Below the pieces are notes generated by a model. That model did no database searches, had not been told where the DNA came from, and saw nothing but the letters and a program-made list of their open reading frames with translations. Below, in pieces: positions 8,944 to 16,328 of a stretch of DNA of 64,000 nucleotides. The stretch spans positions 1,364,001-1,428,000 of the forward strand of contig CAVUFC010000022.1 of NCBI GenBank assembly GCA_963740605.1. Reading direction: 5' to 3'. The DNA is from DASSUW01 sp963740605. Lineage in GTDB: Bacteria > Actinomycetota > Thermoleophilia > Solirubrobacterales > Solirubrobacteraceae. Positions within the stretch are counted from its first letter, which is position 1. Each line of letters begins with the position of its first letter. Both the position numbers and the translations under genes were made by a program.

Positions 8944-9336
8944 ATGCGCAGTGGACGCTCGGCACGCCGAACCAAGGGAAGCCCCGTGGCTGACTCACCC
9001 GCAGAGACCGCCATTCTTGATCTGCTCGCGAGGGTCCTGGAACAGGGCGTAGCCGCCAGCGACGCGACCCGGAGACGACGGCGATGGCGATCCACATCGC
9101 TCACTGCGCGACGCCTCGGACGCGCACCCGTGATGGTTCAGATTGCGGCCCACTCCTCCGGTCGAGAGCCGTGCCGTACGCCTGGCGCGCGTCCTGCAAA
9201 TCGTCCAGTTGGTGTGAGGCCAAGCCATCGGCGTGACCGTAGGGTCGCCGAGATGTTGCGCACGAGCTACTCGTTTGGCACTGCTCTGGTGTCCGTCGAC
9301 ATGAGCCGCGACTTCGACGCACTGGGCTGCGTCTGA
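8944..9336 (+). CDS. Uncertain ORF with a good ribosome-binding site
   Basis: 130 codons from ATG 8944, preceded by AGGAGG at 8933-8938. The first ~45 residues look like protein (AETAILDLLARVLEQGVAAS), but the rest is Arg/Ser/Pro-rich and resembles an out-of-frame translation. It could be a short real N-terminus followed by a frameshift, or a chance ORF. It lies just upstream of the damaged STAS gene, and both may be remnants of one locus. No family recognised. Confidence 0.3.
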   Translation: MRSGRSARRTKGSPVADSPAETAILDLLARVLEQGVAASDATRRRRRWRSTSLTARRLGRAPVMVQIAAHSSGREPCRTPGARPANRPVGVRPSHRRDRRVAEMLRTSYSFGTALVSVDMSRDFDALGCV

Positions 9337-9415
9337 TCGCCCACGGCATGCGACTTGAGGCGTCATCACGTTCGCGCTCACGCTGAGCACTACCGGTCGC
9401 GACACGCAGATCGCA

Positions 9416-9751
9416 GTGGCCGGCGGTGCCGTAGGCCTTTATGAGGCCCGAGAGATCGAGCGCGCGATCGTGTCGGGGATCGCCGAGGGACGGACGCGCG
9501 TGGTCATCGACCTCACGGAGGTCACCGAGGTCGGCCCCGGGCTTCTCGGGGTCCTGCTCCGCCTCCGACGCGGCGTCACCCGGGTCGGCGGCACAGTCGC
9601 CCTGGTCTCGGCCGGGCCGCCGGTCTCCGACCTGGTGGCGACGACGCTCCTGGCTGTCCTCATCCAGGTTGCCGGTGACCGGACCCAGGCGCTCGCCCTC
9701 GTCGGCGGGAGCAGCGGACCGGCCAGTGATCGCTGGACGGCGCGAACGTAG
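9416..9751 (+). CDS. Degenerate STAS-domain (anti-sigma antagonist-like) gene
   Basis: The frame translates as a STAS domain: a first strand, then GLYEAREIERAIVSGI, RTRVVIDLTEVTEV and LLGVLLRLRRGVTRVGG. The domain clearly begins before the GTG at 9416 (upstream in-frame residues read VITFALTLSTTGRDTQIAVA), yet the frame opens only at 9359 and has no ATG, GTG or TTG there. The Ser/Thr normally phosphorylated in the antagonist loop is replaced by Gly-Pro (EVGPGLLG). The gene is either 5'-truncated by a frameshift (an ATG at 9348 in another frame is suggestive) or uses a non-canonical start. A partner-switching role is unlikely in this form. Confidence 0.5.
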   Translation: MAGGAVGLYEAREIERAIVSGIAEGRTRVVIDLTEVTEVGPGLLGVLLRLRRGVTRVGGTVALVSAGPPVSDLVATTLLAVLIQVAGDRTQALALVGGSSGPASDRWTART

Positions 9752-9875
9752 CTCTGCGGCCGGCAACGGTGGGGAACAATCTGGGGAACAAATTGAGCGC
9801 AAGTGGGCGCAACTCGACACAACTCATTCGGCTCTAGAAAGCCGAATTCGCGCCCACGCAACCGCGTTGGGCTGG

Positions 9876-9917
9876 CTGGGGGTCGGGCGGTCGCAGGTTC
9901 AAATCCTGTCTCCCCGA
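9876..9917 (+). other. 3' half of a tRNA-Pro(GGG) gene, probable integration-site remnant
   Basis: The 42 bases fit tRNA positions 32-73: anticodon loop CTGGGGG with anticodon GGG at 9878-9880, anticodon 3' stem 9883-9887, variable loop 9888-9892, T arm GCAGG/TTCAAAT/CCTGT at 9893-9909, acceptor 3' strand CTCCCCG and discriminator A9917. The implied C1-G72 pair is typical of bacterial tRNA-Pro. The preceding bases do not form the anticodon 5' stem, D arm or acceptor 5' strand, so the 5' half is missing. A break at the anticodon loop is where many tyrosine-recombinase elements cross over. Confidence 0.75.
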
Positions 9918-9923
9918 CTAAAC

Positions 9924-9949
9924 AAAAGGCCCGCAAATGCGGGCCTTTT
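9924..9949 (+). terminator. Intrinsic terminator behind the tRNA-Pro fragment
   Basis: A perfect hairpin with A/T flanks (AAAAGGCCCGC, loop AAAT, then the complement ending in TTTT). It lies 7 bp after the tRNA discriminator base, as expected for the native terminator of a tRNA gene. The palindrome would also work on the other strand for the convergent DUF1269 gene. Confidence 0.9.
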
Positions 9950-9993
9950 GCGTTCCTCGGCGACTTGCGGCGCGAGCCCGCTCCCGGTCGCGG

Positions 9994-10524
9994 TCAGGAC
10001 TCAACGGCGTCCGACACCCGCTTGTCCGCGGCGTCGAGCTCCTTGGCGAGCTTCTCGTAGTCGCCGGAATCCACGGCCTTGTTGATCTTCTTGCTCGACT
10101 TGGTTAGCGCCTTGTCGATGCGATCTGCGTACATGTCGTCGGCGACCACGATGACCGCCGAGGAGCCCGGCGGGAGGTATTCCTCGAGGTCGACACCCAG
10201 CTCCTTCTCCTCGTGGCGCTTCCTAAGCGCGCCGATCCCGGCGCCGATCCCGGCGCCGATCGCGGTCGCTGCCAGCAGCGGCGGCGCGAACAAACCCACG
10301 ACGAGCCCGCCGGCCGCACCCAGCGTCGCGCTGCCGGCGACCGGCGAGGCGACCCCGCTCTCATCCACCGTGACTTTACCGGCATCGTCGCGGCTGGCGA
10401 CGACCGAGCCAACCACCGCGAAATCCGCCGCGGCCTGGGCGTCCTTGAGCGACTTGAAATCCGCCTCCGCGGCCGCGGCATCGTCATACGACGCGACGTA
10501 CAGCGTCAAGTTCTTATTGGCCAT
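9994..10524 (-). CDS. DUF1269 domain protein
   Basis: 176 aa starting MANKNLTLYVASYDDAAAAE. The head has the DUF1269 alpha/beta pattern with the acidic hairpin VASRDDAGKVTVDESG. A glycine/alanine hydrophobic hairpin follows (TLGAAGGLVVGLFAPPLLAA, then IGAGIGAGIGALRKRHEEKE). The tail holds a strand (SSAVIVVADDMYADRI) and a charged helix. An AGGAAGAAT precedes the ATG. Same architecture as 4810-5280 with clearly related residues around the hairpin. Function unknown; probably membrane-associated. Confidence 0.78.
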   Translation of the reverse strand: MANKNLTLYVASYDDAAAAEADFKSLKDAQAAADFAVVGSVVASRDDAGKVTVDESGVASPVAGSATLGAAGGLVVGLFAPPLLAATAIGAGIGAGIGALRKRHEEKELGVDLEEYLPPGSSAVIVVADDMYADRIDKALTKSSKKINKAVDSGDYEKLAKELDAADKRVSDAVES

Positions 10525-10986
10525 TCTTCCTCCGATCTGGAGCTGGTCGAGGCGCCTGGATTGAAACCGGATCGCAGGCTCATCGGGATGCGAGTCTGAG
10601 CGGGGGCGCGTCCGCCCGCATCACCCCGACGGTATGAGATGTGAGCACGATGCCGGGCTGCCGCTCGCCATACAAGGCAGAAGCGCAAGTGCTGGTGTCG
10701 AACTGATCGCGGCGTTCTGTTCAACAACGGGCGGGCCGACTTCGCGCACCACCTAGTTCCGGTGTCGAGGCACGAGCAGCACTGCTCCACGAGGCGAAAG
10801 CGCAGGCAGTCGGCGTGCGGCGACTGTCGCGTTGGTGGAAAGAGGGCCCGAAATCGTCCTTCCGGGGTGATGCGACGGGAGTGGTCGGACGGTGGGGTCC
10901 AGACGACCTGGCTCCACCGAGGACTTCACGCCGACAGGAACAGCCGGGTTCGAGTGGGCAAGAGGGAGTCGAGAAGGAGGACCATC
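10525..10986. other. Non-coding region upstream of the sulfatase gene
   Basis: About 460 bp with no frame that looks coding on either strand; the longer frames here are antisense or out-of-frame extensions. It must hold the divergent promoters of the DUF1269 and sulfatase genes, but I cannot point to clear boxes. AGGAGG at 10975-10980 serves the sulfatase start. Confidence 0.4.
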
Positions 10987-12362
10987 GTGTCGAACAGGCC
11001 GAATTTCGTGTTTGTGTTGTGCGACAACGTCGGCTGGGGTGATTTCGGGGTCTACGGAGGCGCCACGGCGACCCCTCGGATCGATCAGCTCGCCGGCGAA
11101 GGCATGCGCTTGAACAACTACTGCGTCGAGGCCCAGTGCACGCCGACACGTTCGGCGATCATGACCGGTCGGCAGTCTGTGCGGTCGGGGACGTTCAAGG
11201 TGCCGCTTCCGGGGGAGGGCGAAGCGGGCTTGGCGCCGTGGGAGTACACGATCGCCGAGCTGCTGTCGGATGCTGGCTACGCGACGTCGTTGTTCGGCAA
11301 GTGGCATTGCGGTGATACGGAGGGTCGGCTCCCGACCGATCAGGGTTTCGATGAGTGGTGGGGCTACCGCAATAGCTGCGACGAGGCCGGCTGGACGTCC
11401 TATTCGACGTTCGCGACGATCGCCAAGGCCGAAGGGATCCAGCCGCCCCAGCTCTGGGAGGCCAAGAAGGGCGGCGCCCAGACTGCGGTGCGTGAGCTCA
11501 ATGTGGAGGTGCGCCCGCTCCTTGACGAGTTGATCGTCGAGCACGCGACCGACTACATCAAGCGACAGGCCGCGGCGGACAAGCCGTTCTTCACCTACGT
11601 TGGCCTCTCTCACATGCACCCACCCGACGGGTGCACCCGGACTTCGACCAGACGTCCCCGGCGCGGCTGGGGCAGTATGCGGACCTGATCGCCGAGATGG
11701 ATCATCGAGTCGGGCAGATCGTGGACTGCATCGACCAGGCGCGGGTCGCCGAGAACACCGTCATCGTCTTCTCCAGCGACAACGCGGCCGGCGACATCCC
11801 AGCGTTCCAGGGCGGATCGAACGGACCTTTCCGTGGGTCGTTCATGACTCCGCCGTGGGAGGGCTCGATGCGGGTGCCCGCGATGGTCCGCTGGCCGGGG
11901 AAGGTGCCGGCCGGCGTGATCACCGAGGAGATCCTGTCGGCCCACGACTGGTTGACGACGTTCGCGGCGCTGGCCGGTGCATCGGACAAGGTGCCCACCG
12001 ACCGGCCGATCGACGGCATCGACGCCTCAAAGTTCCTGCTCGGGGAAAGCGAGACCAGCGGCCGCGAGCACATTCTGTTCTTCGGCCCCGATGGCTCGCT
12101 GATGTCGGTCAAGTGGAACAACATCAAGGTGGTCCTGCGCTACAGCGACGGCATAGACCAGCCGATCGTGACGCCGCAGTGGCCGATGCTGTTCGACCTC
12201 GCCAGTGACCCGGGCGAGCTGTACAACCTGATGGCCACCAAGATGGACATAGGCTGGATGCTTGGCGTCGCCCTCAAGTTCGTCGCCGACTACCAGAAGA
12301 GCATCGCTCAGTACCCCAACATCAAGACCGGCGAAGAGTTCCCCGGCTACGCACCCAAGTGA
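10987..12362 (+). pseudogene. Arylsulfatase-type sulfatase split by a frameshift
   Basis: GTG 10987 with AGGAGG six bases upstream begins SNRPNFVFVLCDNVGWGDFG. The sulfatase signature CTPTR (Cys51, the residue converted to formylglycine) is present. The frame reads normally to FFTYVGLSHMHPP, then turns into Arg-rich nonsense ending at 11688. The correct continuation (VHPDFDQTSPARLGQYADL, then DHRVGQI and VIVFSSDNA) runs in another frame to 12362. The break lies around 11625-11640. Joined, the product would be about 458 aa, a normal length. Either a genuine pseudogene or a one-base sequencing error, since both halves are otherwise well conserved. Confidence 0.85.
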
Positions 12363-12667
12363 CAGGCGGTGCCGGGCTAGGGCGGGTTCGAAATCCGCCT
12401 GCAGCCCAAGCAATCCGTCACGACAAGAGCGGGGCGCCCAAAGCGAAATAGAGCTCGCCGCGTGAGCGGCGGGCGGTGCCCGCGTTGAACCACGGATGTC
12501 GGCAGCGGGCGGAGACCGGCATGATCCGAGCCGCGCTTCTCCGTTGCTGCAGGACCGGCAGCCGCGACCGCCTCGACCCCGCTAGCGTGATCGGCGAATC
12601 GCGGCAGTCGCCGAGTGGCCGGCCGGACTGTCGCGTCCAGGGGTCCCTGCGCGCTTGTGGCGGCAAG
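12363..12667. other. Non-coding stretch before repeat copy 2
   Basis: About 305 bp between the sulfatase end and the second repeat copy. No coding frame or clear hairpin terminator is seen. The last ~25 bp resemble the sequence in front of copy 1 with mismatches, so the old homology may extend a little beyond the perfect repeat. Confidence 0.4.
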
Positions 12668-12749
12668 GATCACCCCGTGTGGACGACGCTGCGTGATGCT
12701 CGCGCGGGCAGGCTGCGGTCAGTCCTGCCCGCGACTGTGGAGGTGCGTG

Positions 12750-13154
12750 ATGTCGAGGTTGCTGTGGATCATGTTCGCGCTGGCGGCGGCGGCGTTGGTG
12801 GCCGCCGGGTGTGGCGGCAGCGACAAGCCGGCCTACTGCTCGAATGTGAGCGATCTCCAGCAGTCGGTGGACGACCTCAAGGGCGTCACGCTTGACAGCG
12901 GCGCGCTTTCCACGCTGCAGACGGACCTCAAGACGGTGCAGAGCAACGCCGACGCGGTGGTGAGCTCAGCAAAGCAGGACTTCCCGGACCAGACCACTGC
13001 GTTGCAGTCATCCGTCTCGAGCCTTTCCACCGCGGTCAACCAGCTGCCCGCGTCCCCGACCGCCGCGCAGCTGGCCCCGCTGGTGGCGATGGTCAGCAGT
13101 GTCGTGACGGCGGCGAACGGCCTCAAGAGCGCCACCAGCTCGGCCTGCGACTGA
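12750..13154 (+). CDS. Small lipoprotein (copy 2)
   Basis: 134-aa product identical to the gene at 3122-3526: lipobox with Cys21 and a helical Ala/Ser-rich mature chain. The RBS and about 80 bp of upstream DNA are duplicated too, so both copies probably carry the same proximal expression signals. The far-upstream context differs: this copy follows the broken sulfatase. Confidence 0.8.
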   Translation: MSRLLWIMFALAAAALVAAGCGGSDKPAYCSNVSDLQQSVDDLKGVTLDSGALSTLQTDLKTVQSNADAVVSSAKQDFPDQTTALQSSVSSLSTAVNQLPASPTAAQLAPLVAMVSSVVTAANGLKSATSSACD

Positions 13155-13218
13155 CCACGCTCAGCGCAGGCGCCTGCTCACAACCACGAATCCGCGTGAC
13201 GTGTCGCAGAAAGGTCGC

Positions 13219-13758
13219 GTGAGTCCAATCCAGAGTCCCAAAGTGCGCAACGACCCGCTCGGCCTGACCTCGAGGCCTCCTCTGTTGGGCCGTATCGTGA
13301 CCGCGACCGTCGCTCTGGCCTGCGTGCTGATCGTCTACGACGGCTGGGCCGCCCTGAAACCGTTCGACGTCGTCGTGGTCATCGTCGGCCCGGTCATCGC
13401 GATCTGCACGACGCACATCTTCTCGGGCAGCCTCGTCCAGCTGATCGAGCTCAGACGACGGCCGACGATCAAAGAGTGGCTCGTGACCGCGCGCTTTGAG
13501 TTGCGCTTCCTCATGCTCGCCGTCCCACCGCTGGCCGTCCTGACCGTGCTCGATCTCGCGAGTGTCGCGCTCACCGACGCCATCCGCGTCGTGATCTGGC
13601 TCGAAGCCCTCTCACTCGGCTTCTGGGCCGGACTGGCGGCCTGGTACGCCGGCCTACGCGGACCGCTGCTCGCACGCTCGATCCTCGCCGGACTCCTCAT
13701 CAGCGGCCTCGTCCTCCTGCTCCAACTCATGCTCCAGCCAGGACAGGTCGCCGAGTAG
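13219..13758 (+). CDS. Small multi-spanning membrane protein (copy 2)
   Basis: Identical to 3591-4130 (about 179 aa, five predicted membrane segments). The start choice follows the same reasoning: GTG 13219 with GAAAGG in front, or an alternative GTG at 13201. It sits 64 bp behind the lipoprotein gene. The next gene downstream is the TetR-controlled exporter, separated by about 280 bp. Confidence 0.7.
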   Translation: MSPIQSPKVRNDPLGLTSRPPLLGRIVTATVALACVLIVYDGWAALKPFDVVVVIVGPVIAICTTHIFSGSLVQLIELRRRPTIKEWLVTARFELRFLMLAVPPLAVLTVLDLASVALTDAIRVVIWLEALSLGFWAGLAAWYAGLRGPLLARSILAGLLISGLVLLLQLMLQPGQVAE

Positions 13759-13955
13759 GCAGCCAGCACCGAGCCTTTACCTGCGCGACGTTGCTCGAGG
13801 CACAGGGAGCAGCGCGCTTCGGTCGAGCATTGGTGCGTCGGTCACCGTCACATCGGCTCAACGTCGGGCAGTGCCCACGTGCCGTCGGACAGTGGCTGAC
13901 GTGCTTCCCGGGTGGAACTAAGCGCAACCGCGCCGTCGGATCTCATAAGGGACTG

Positions 13956-13978
13956 CTGGTCTCTTGACAAGAGACCAG
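13956..13978. promoter_or_regulatory. Perfect 23-bp palindrome over the exporter -35 box
   Basis: Half-site CTGGTCTCTTG, a central A at 13967, then its exact complement. It covers the TTGACA -35 element of the exporter promoter, so a bound dimer would block RNA polymerase. The divergent GAGACC/GGTCTC motif recurs downstream at 14004-14016 and before the tetR gene, which points to the TetR protein encoded at 15530 as its binder. Confidence 0.75.
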
Positions 13979-13992
13979 CGGTCCGATGTACT
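13964..13992 (+). promoter_or_regulatory. Sigma-70-type promoter of the exporter gene
   Basis: TTGACA at 13964-13969 is a perfect -35 box. After 17 bp comes TGTACT at 13987-13992, four of six matches to TATAAT. It lies 44 bp upstream of the GTG start at 14036 and is embedded in the operator palindrome. Confidence 0.6.
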
Positions 13993-14003
13993 GCGTGCAC
14001 AAC

Positions 14004-14016
14004 AGACCATCGGTCT
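14004..14016. promoter_or_regulatory. Second operator-like inverted repeat
   Basis: AGACC-ATC-GGTCT, a 5-3-5 inverted repeat between the -10 box and the start of the exporter gene. A related GAGACC-AGC-GGTCC sits at 13971-13984, overlapping the palindrome. Likely an additional TetR site. Confidence 0.6.
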
Positions 14017-14035
14017 CTAACTCGAGGAGTGTTCC

Positions 14036-15499
14036 GTGCCCGCCGCCCCCGAAAAGCAAAGCCGACTTCGCTGGTTCGTCCTGGCGCTGATCGGCGTGGC
14101 CCAGCTCATGGTCGTCCTCGATGCGACGATCGTGAACATCGCCCTCCCGTCCGCCCAGGCCGATCTCGGCTTCTCCGACGGCGCGCGGCAGTGGATCATC
14201 ACCGCGTACGCGCTGTCCTTCGGCAGCCTCCTGCTCGTCGGTGGGCGGCTCGGCGACCTTGTCGGGCGCAGGCGCGTCTTCGTCGTCGGTCTCACAGGGT
14301 TTGCCGCGGCATCCGCCGTCGGCGGCTTCGCCCCCAGCTTCGCAGTGCTCGTGGTCGCACGTGCACTTCAGGGCGCGTTCGCCGCGCTGCTCGCGCCCGC
14401 GGCGCTGAGCATCCTCACGACCACGTTCACGGTCCCGGTGGAGCGCAACCGCGCGTTCGGCGTGTTCGGCACGATCGCCGCCTCCGGCGCCGCAGTCGGC
14501 CTCATCCTGGGCGGTGCCCTGACCCAGTACCTCGACTGGCGCTGGTCGATGTTCATCAACGTCGTTCTCGCGGTCCCCGCGGCGCTCGCCGCGCTGCGCC
14601 TCCTCGCGCGTGACACGCCGGCGTCCGCCGGTAGGCGGATCGACATCGCCGGGACCGTGACCGCTTCCGTCGGCCTGTTCGCCCTCGTGTTCGGCTTCTC
14701 GAACGCCGAGTCTGGAGGGTGGGGAGCGCCGCTCACGATCGCCGCCCTCGCCGCGGGGGTCGTCCTCCTGGGCGCCTTCGTGGCCGTCGAGCGTCGCGTC
14801 GCCAACCCGCTGCTGCCGCTGCGCGTGGTCGCCGACCGCAACCGCGGCGCCGGCTACCTCGCGGTGGCCGCGGCCGGTGCCGGCCTGTTCGGCGTCTTCC
14901 TGTTCCTCACGTACTACATGCAGCAGACCCTGGGCTTCTCACCGCTGACCACCGGGCTCGCGTTCATGCCGATGATGCTCGTGGTCATGCCGGTCGGCGG
15001 CATCGCTCAGACCCGCCTGCTGCCGCGCTACGGCGCCCGCCCGCTGGTGTCGGCGGGGATGCTGCTGAGCGCGGTCGCGCTGGTCATGCTCACCGGCGTG
15101 AGCGTGGACTCCGGCTACGTCGCCGACATCCTCCCCGCCCTGCTCGTGATGGGGCTCGGCCTCGGACTGATCTTCGCGCCGGCGATGAGCATCGCCACGC
15201 TGGGCGTCGATCACGCCGATGCGGGCGTGGCGTCCGCCCTGGTCAACACCGGCCAGCAGATCGGCGGCTCGATCGGCACCGCGCTGCTGAGCACGCTCGC
15301 CGCGAGCGCGGCGACCGGCTTTGCCGCCGCCCGGCAGCCGTCCGCGGAGCTGGCGCAGCTGGCCGCGGTCCACGGCTACACCACGGCGTTCCTCTGGTCG
15401 GCGGCGATCTTCGCGATCGGCGGCGTCGTGTCGTGGGCGCTGCTCTCGAGCGACGCGCCCGAGGCCGACACGTCCACCGAGCTCGTGTTCGCGCACTAG
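14036..15499 (+). CDS. DHA2-family (14-TM) MFS drug exporter
   Basis: 487 aa. Motif D1-like LDATIVNIALPSAQADLGFS is in the first membrane segment. Motif A is GRLGDLVGRRR at about residue 75. The antiporter motif region follows (GTIAASGAAVGLILGGALTQ), then the conserved DWRWSMFIN. About 14 hydrophobic segments are countable, which fits proton-driven multidrug antiporters of the QacA/EmrB (DHA2) group. GTG 14036 has GAGGAG upstream. The palindromic operators in front and the tetR gene directly behind suggest substrate-induced derepression. The transported compound cannot be inferred. Confidence 0.9.
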   Translation: MPAAPEKQSRLRWFVLALIGVAQLMVVLDATIVNIALPSAQADLGFSDGARQWIITAYALSFGSLLLVGGRLGDLVGRRRVFVVGLTGFAAASAVGGFAPSFAVLVVARALQGAFAALLAPAALSILTTTFTVPVERNRAFGVFGTIAASGAAVGLILGGALTQYLDWRWSMFINVVLAVPAALAALRLLARDTPASAGRRIDIAGTVTASVGLFALVFGFSNAESGGWGAPLTIAALAAGVVLLGAFVAVERRVANPLLPLRVVADRNRGAGYLAVAAAGAGLFGVFLFLTYYMQQTLGFSPLTTGLAFMPMMLVVMPVGGIAQTRLLPRYGARPLVSAGMLLSAVALVMLTGVSVDSGYVADILPALLVMGLGLGLIFAPAMSIATLGVDHADAGVASALVNTGQQIGGSIGTALLSTLAASAATGFAAARQPSAELAQLAAVHGYTTAFLWSAAIFAIGGVVSWALLSSDAPEADTSTELVFAH

Positions 15500-15504
15500 G
15501 TCAA

Positions 15505-15518
15505 GAGACCATCGGTCC
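15505..15518. promoter_or_regulatory. Operator-like site between exporter and tetR
   Basis: GAGACC-ATC-GGTCC matches the sites at 13971-13984 and 14004-14016. It lies 12 bp before the tetR start codon, which fits autoregulation. Confidence 0.6.
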
Positions 15519-15529
15519 GTAAAGGTAGG

Positions 15530-16216
15530 ATGCACGACGTGGCCACCACGTTCCAGAGGGCCCGCAGCGACGAGCAGCGGGCGATCCGCCGCCAGACGAT
15601 CCTGGACACCGCCGCGGGGATGCTCGAGGAGATGCCGGTGTCGGAGCTTTCGCTCAATGAGCTCAGCCGCCGCGTGGGCCTCGCCAAGTCCAACGTCCTG
15701 CGCTACTTCGACTCCCGGGAGGCGGTACTCCTCGAGCTGCTCGACGCGCTGACGCGCGAGTGGCTCGAGCACCTCTCCCGGGAGATGCCGTCCGCGGTGG
15801 CCACGCGGGCAGGCGTCGAGCGTCGTGCCGAACAGCTGGCCGGCACGGTCGCCCGCTCGCTCGCCGACCGCCCCGTGTTCTGCGACCTGCTCAGCGCGCA
15901 GGCGGCCGTGCTCGAGCACAACGTGTCGAGCGAGGCGATCGTGAGCTTCAAACGCCGGGGCGTCGCGCACGCCGCGACGCTCGTCGGCCTCATCGGTCAG
16001 GCGCTCCCCGAGCTCTCGGAGGAGCAGGCGTGGCGGCTCGTCGTCAGCGTGCTGCTGCTGACCTCGTCGCTGTGGGCGCACGCACGGCCCTCGCAGGCAC
16101 TCCTCGACGCGTATGAGCAGATCCCCGAGCTGAGCTCGATGCGTCTCGACTTCCCCGTGGCGCTCGCGGACGTCCTCGCCACCATGGCGATCGGGCTCCT
16201 CGCACGCGGCGACTAG
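15530..16216 (+). CDS. TetR/AcrR-family repressor
   Basis: 228 aa. The N-terminal helix-turn-helix is canonical (RQTILDTAAGMLEEMP, LSLNELSRRVGLAKSNVLRY, then FDSREAVLLELL, about residues 20-75). The C-terminal ligand domain is helical and unassigned. It starts at ATG 15530 after AGG, 30 bp behind the exporter, with an operator-like site in the gap. It probably represses both itself and the exporter by binding the GAGACC-N3-GGTC sites. The stop codon abuts the end of the tRNA-Ser gene on the other strand. Confidence 0.9.
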   Translation: MHDVATTFQRARSDEQRAIRRQTILDTAAGMLEEMPVSELSLNELSRRVGLAKSNVLRYFDSREAVLLELLDALTREWLEHLSREMPSAVATRAGVERRAEQLAGTVARSLADRPVFCDLLSAQAAVLEHNVSSEAIVSFKRRGVAHAATLVGLIGQALPELSEEQAWRLVVSVLLLTSSLWAHARPSQALLDAYEQIPELSSMRLDFPVALADVLATMAIGLLARGD

Positions 16217-16306
16217 CGGAGAGGGAGGGATTCGAACCCTCGGACGAGGTCAACCCCCGTCACACGATTTCCAATCGTGCCCGTTCAGCCGCTCCGGCAC
16301 CTCTCC
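16217..16306 (-). tRNA. tRNA-Ser(GGA)
   Basis: The minus strand folds as a class II tRNA of 90 nt: acceptor GGAGAGG pairs with CCTCTCC, discriminator G, anticodon stem CACGA/TCGTG around loop TTGGAAA with anticodon GGA, a long variable arm, and the T arm with GGTTCGAATCC. CCA is not encoded. It directly abuts the tetR stop codon. Confidence 0.97.
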
Positions 16307-16328
16307 AGGCGGCCGTCAGCCTAGCGTT

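Larger units (their letters stand above)
12668..13767 (+). repeat. 1,100-bp perfect direct repeat, copy 2
   Basis: Identical to 3040-4139 and in the same orientation. The copies bracket about 8.5 kb. After 13767 the sequence differs at once from that following copy 1. Confidence 0.95.

Noticed and set aside
9439..9936. Minus-strand ORF containing VGETGFEPATARP
   Set aside because: This peptide is the well-known false translation of the antisense of a tRNA T-arm/acceptor end. It supports the tRNA-Pro fragment instead.
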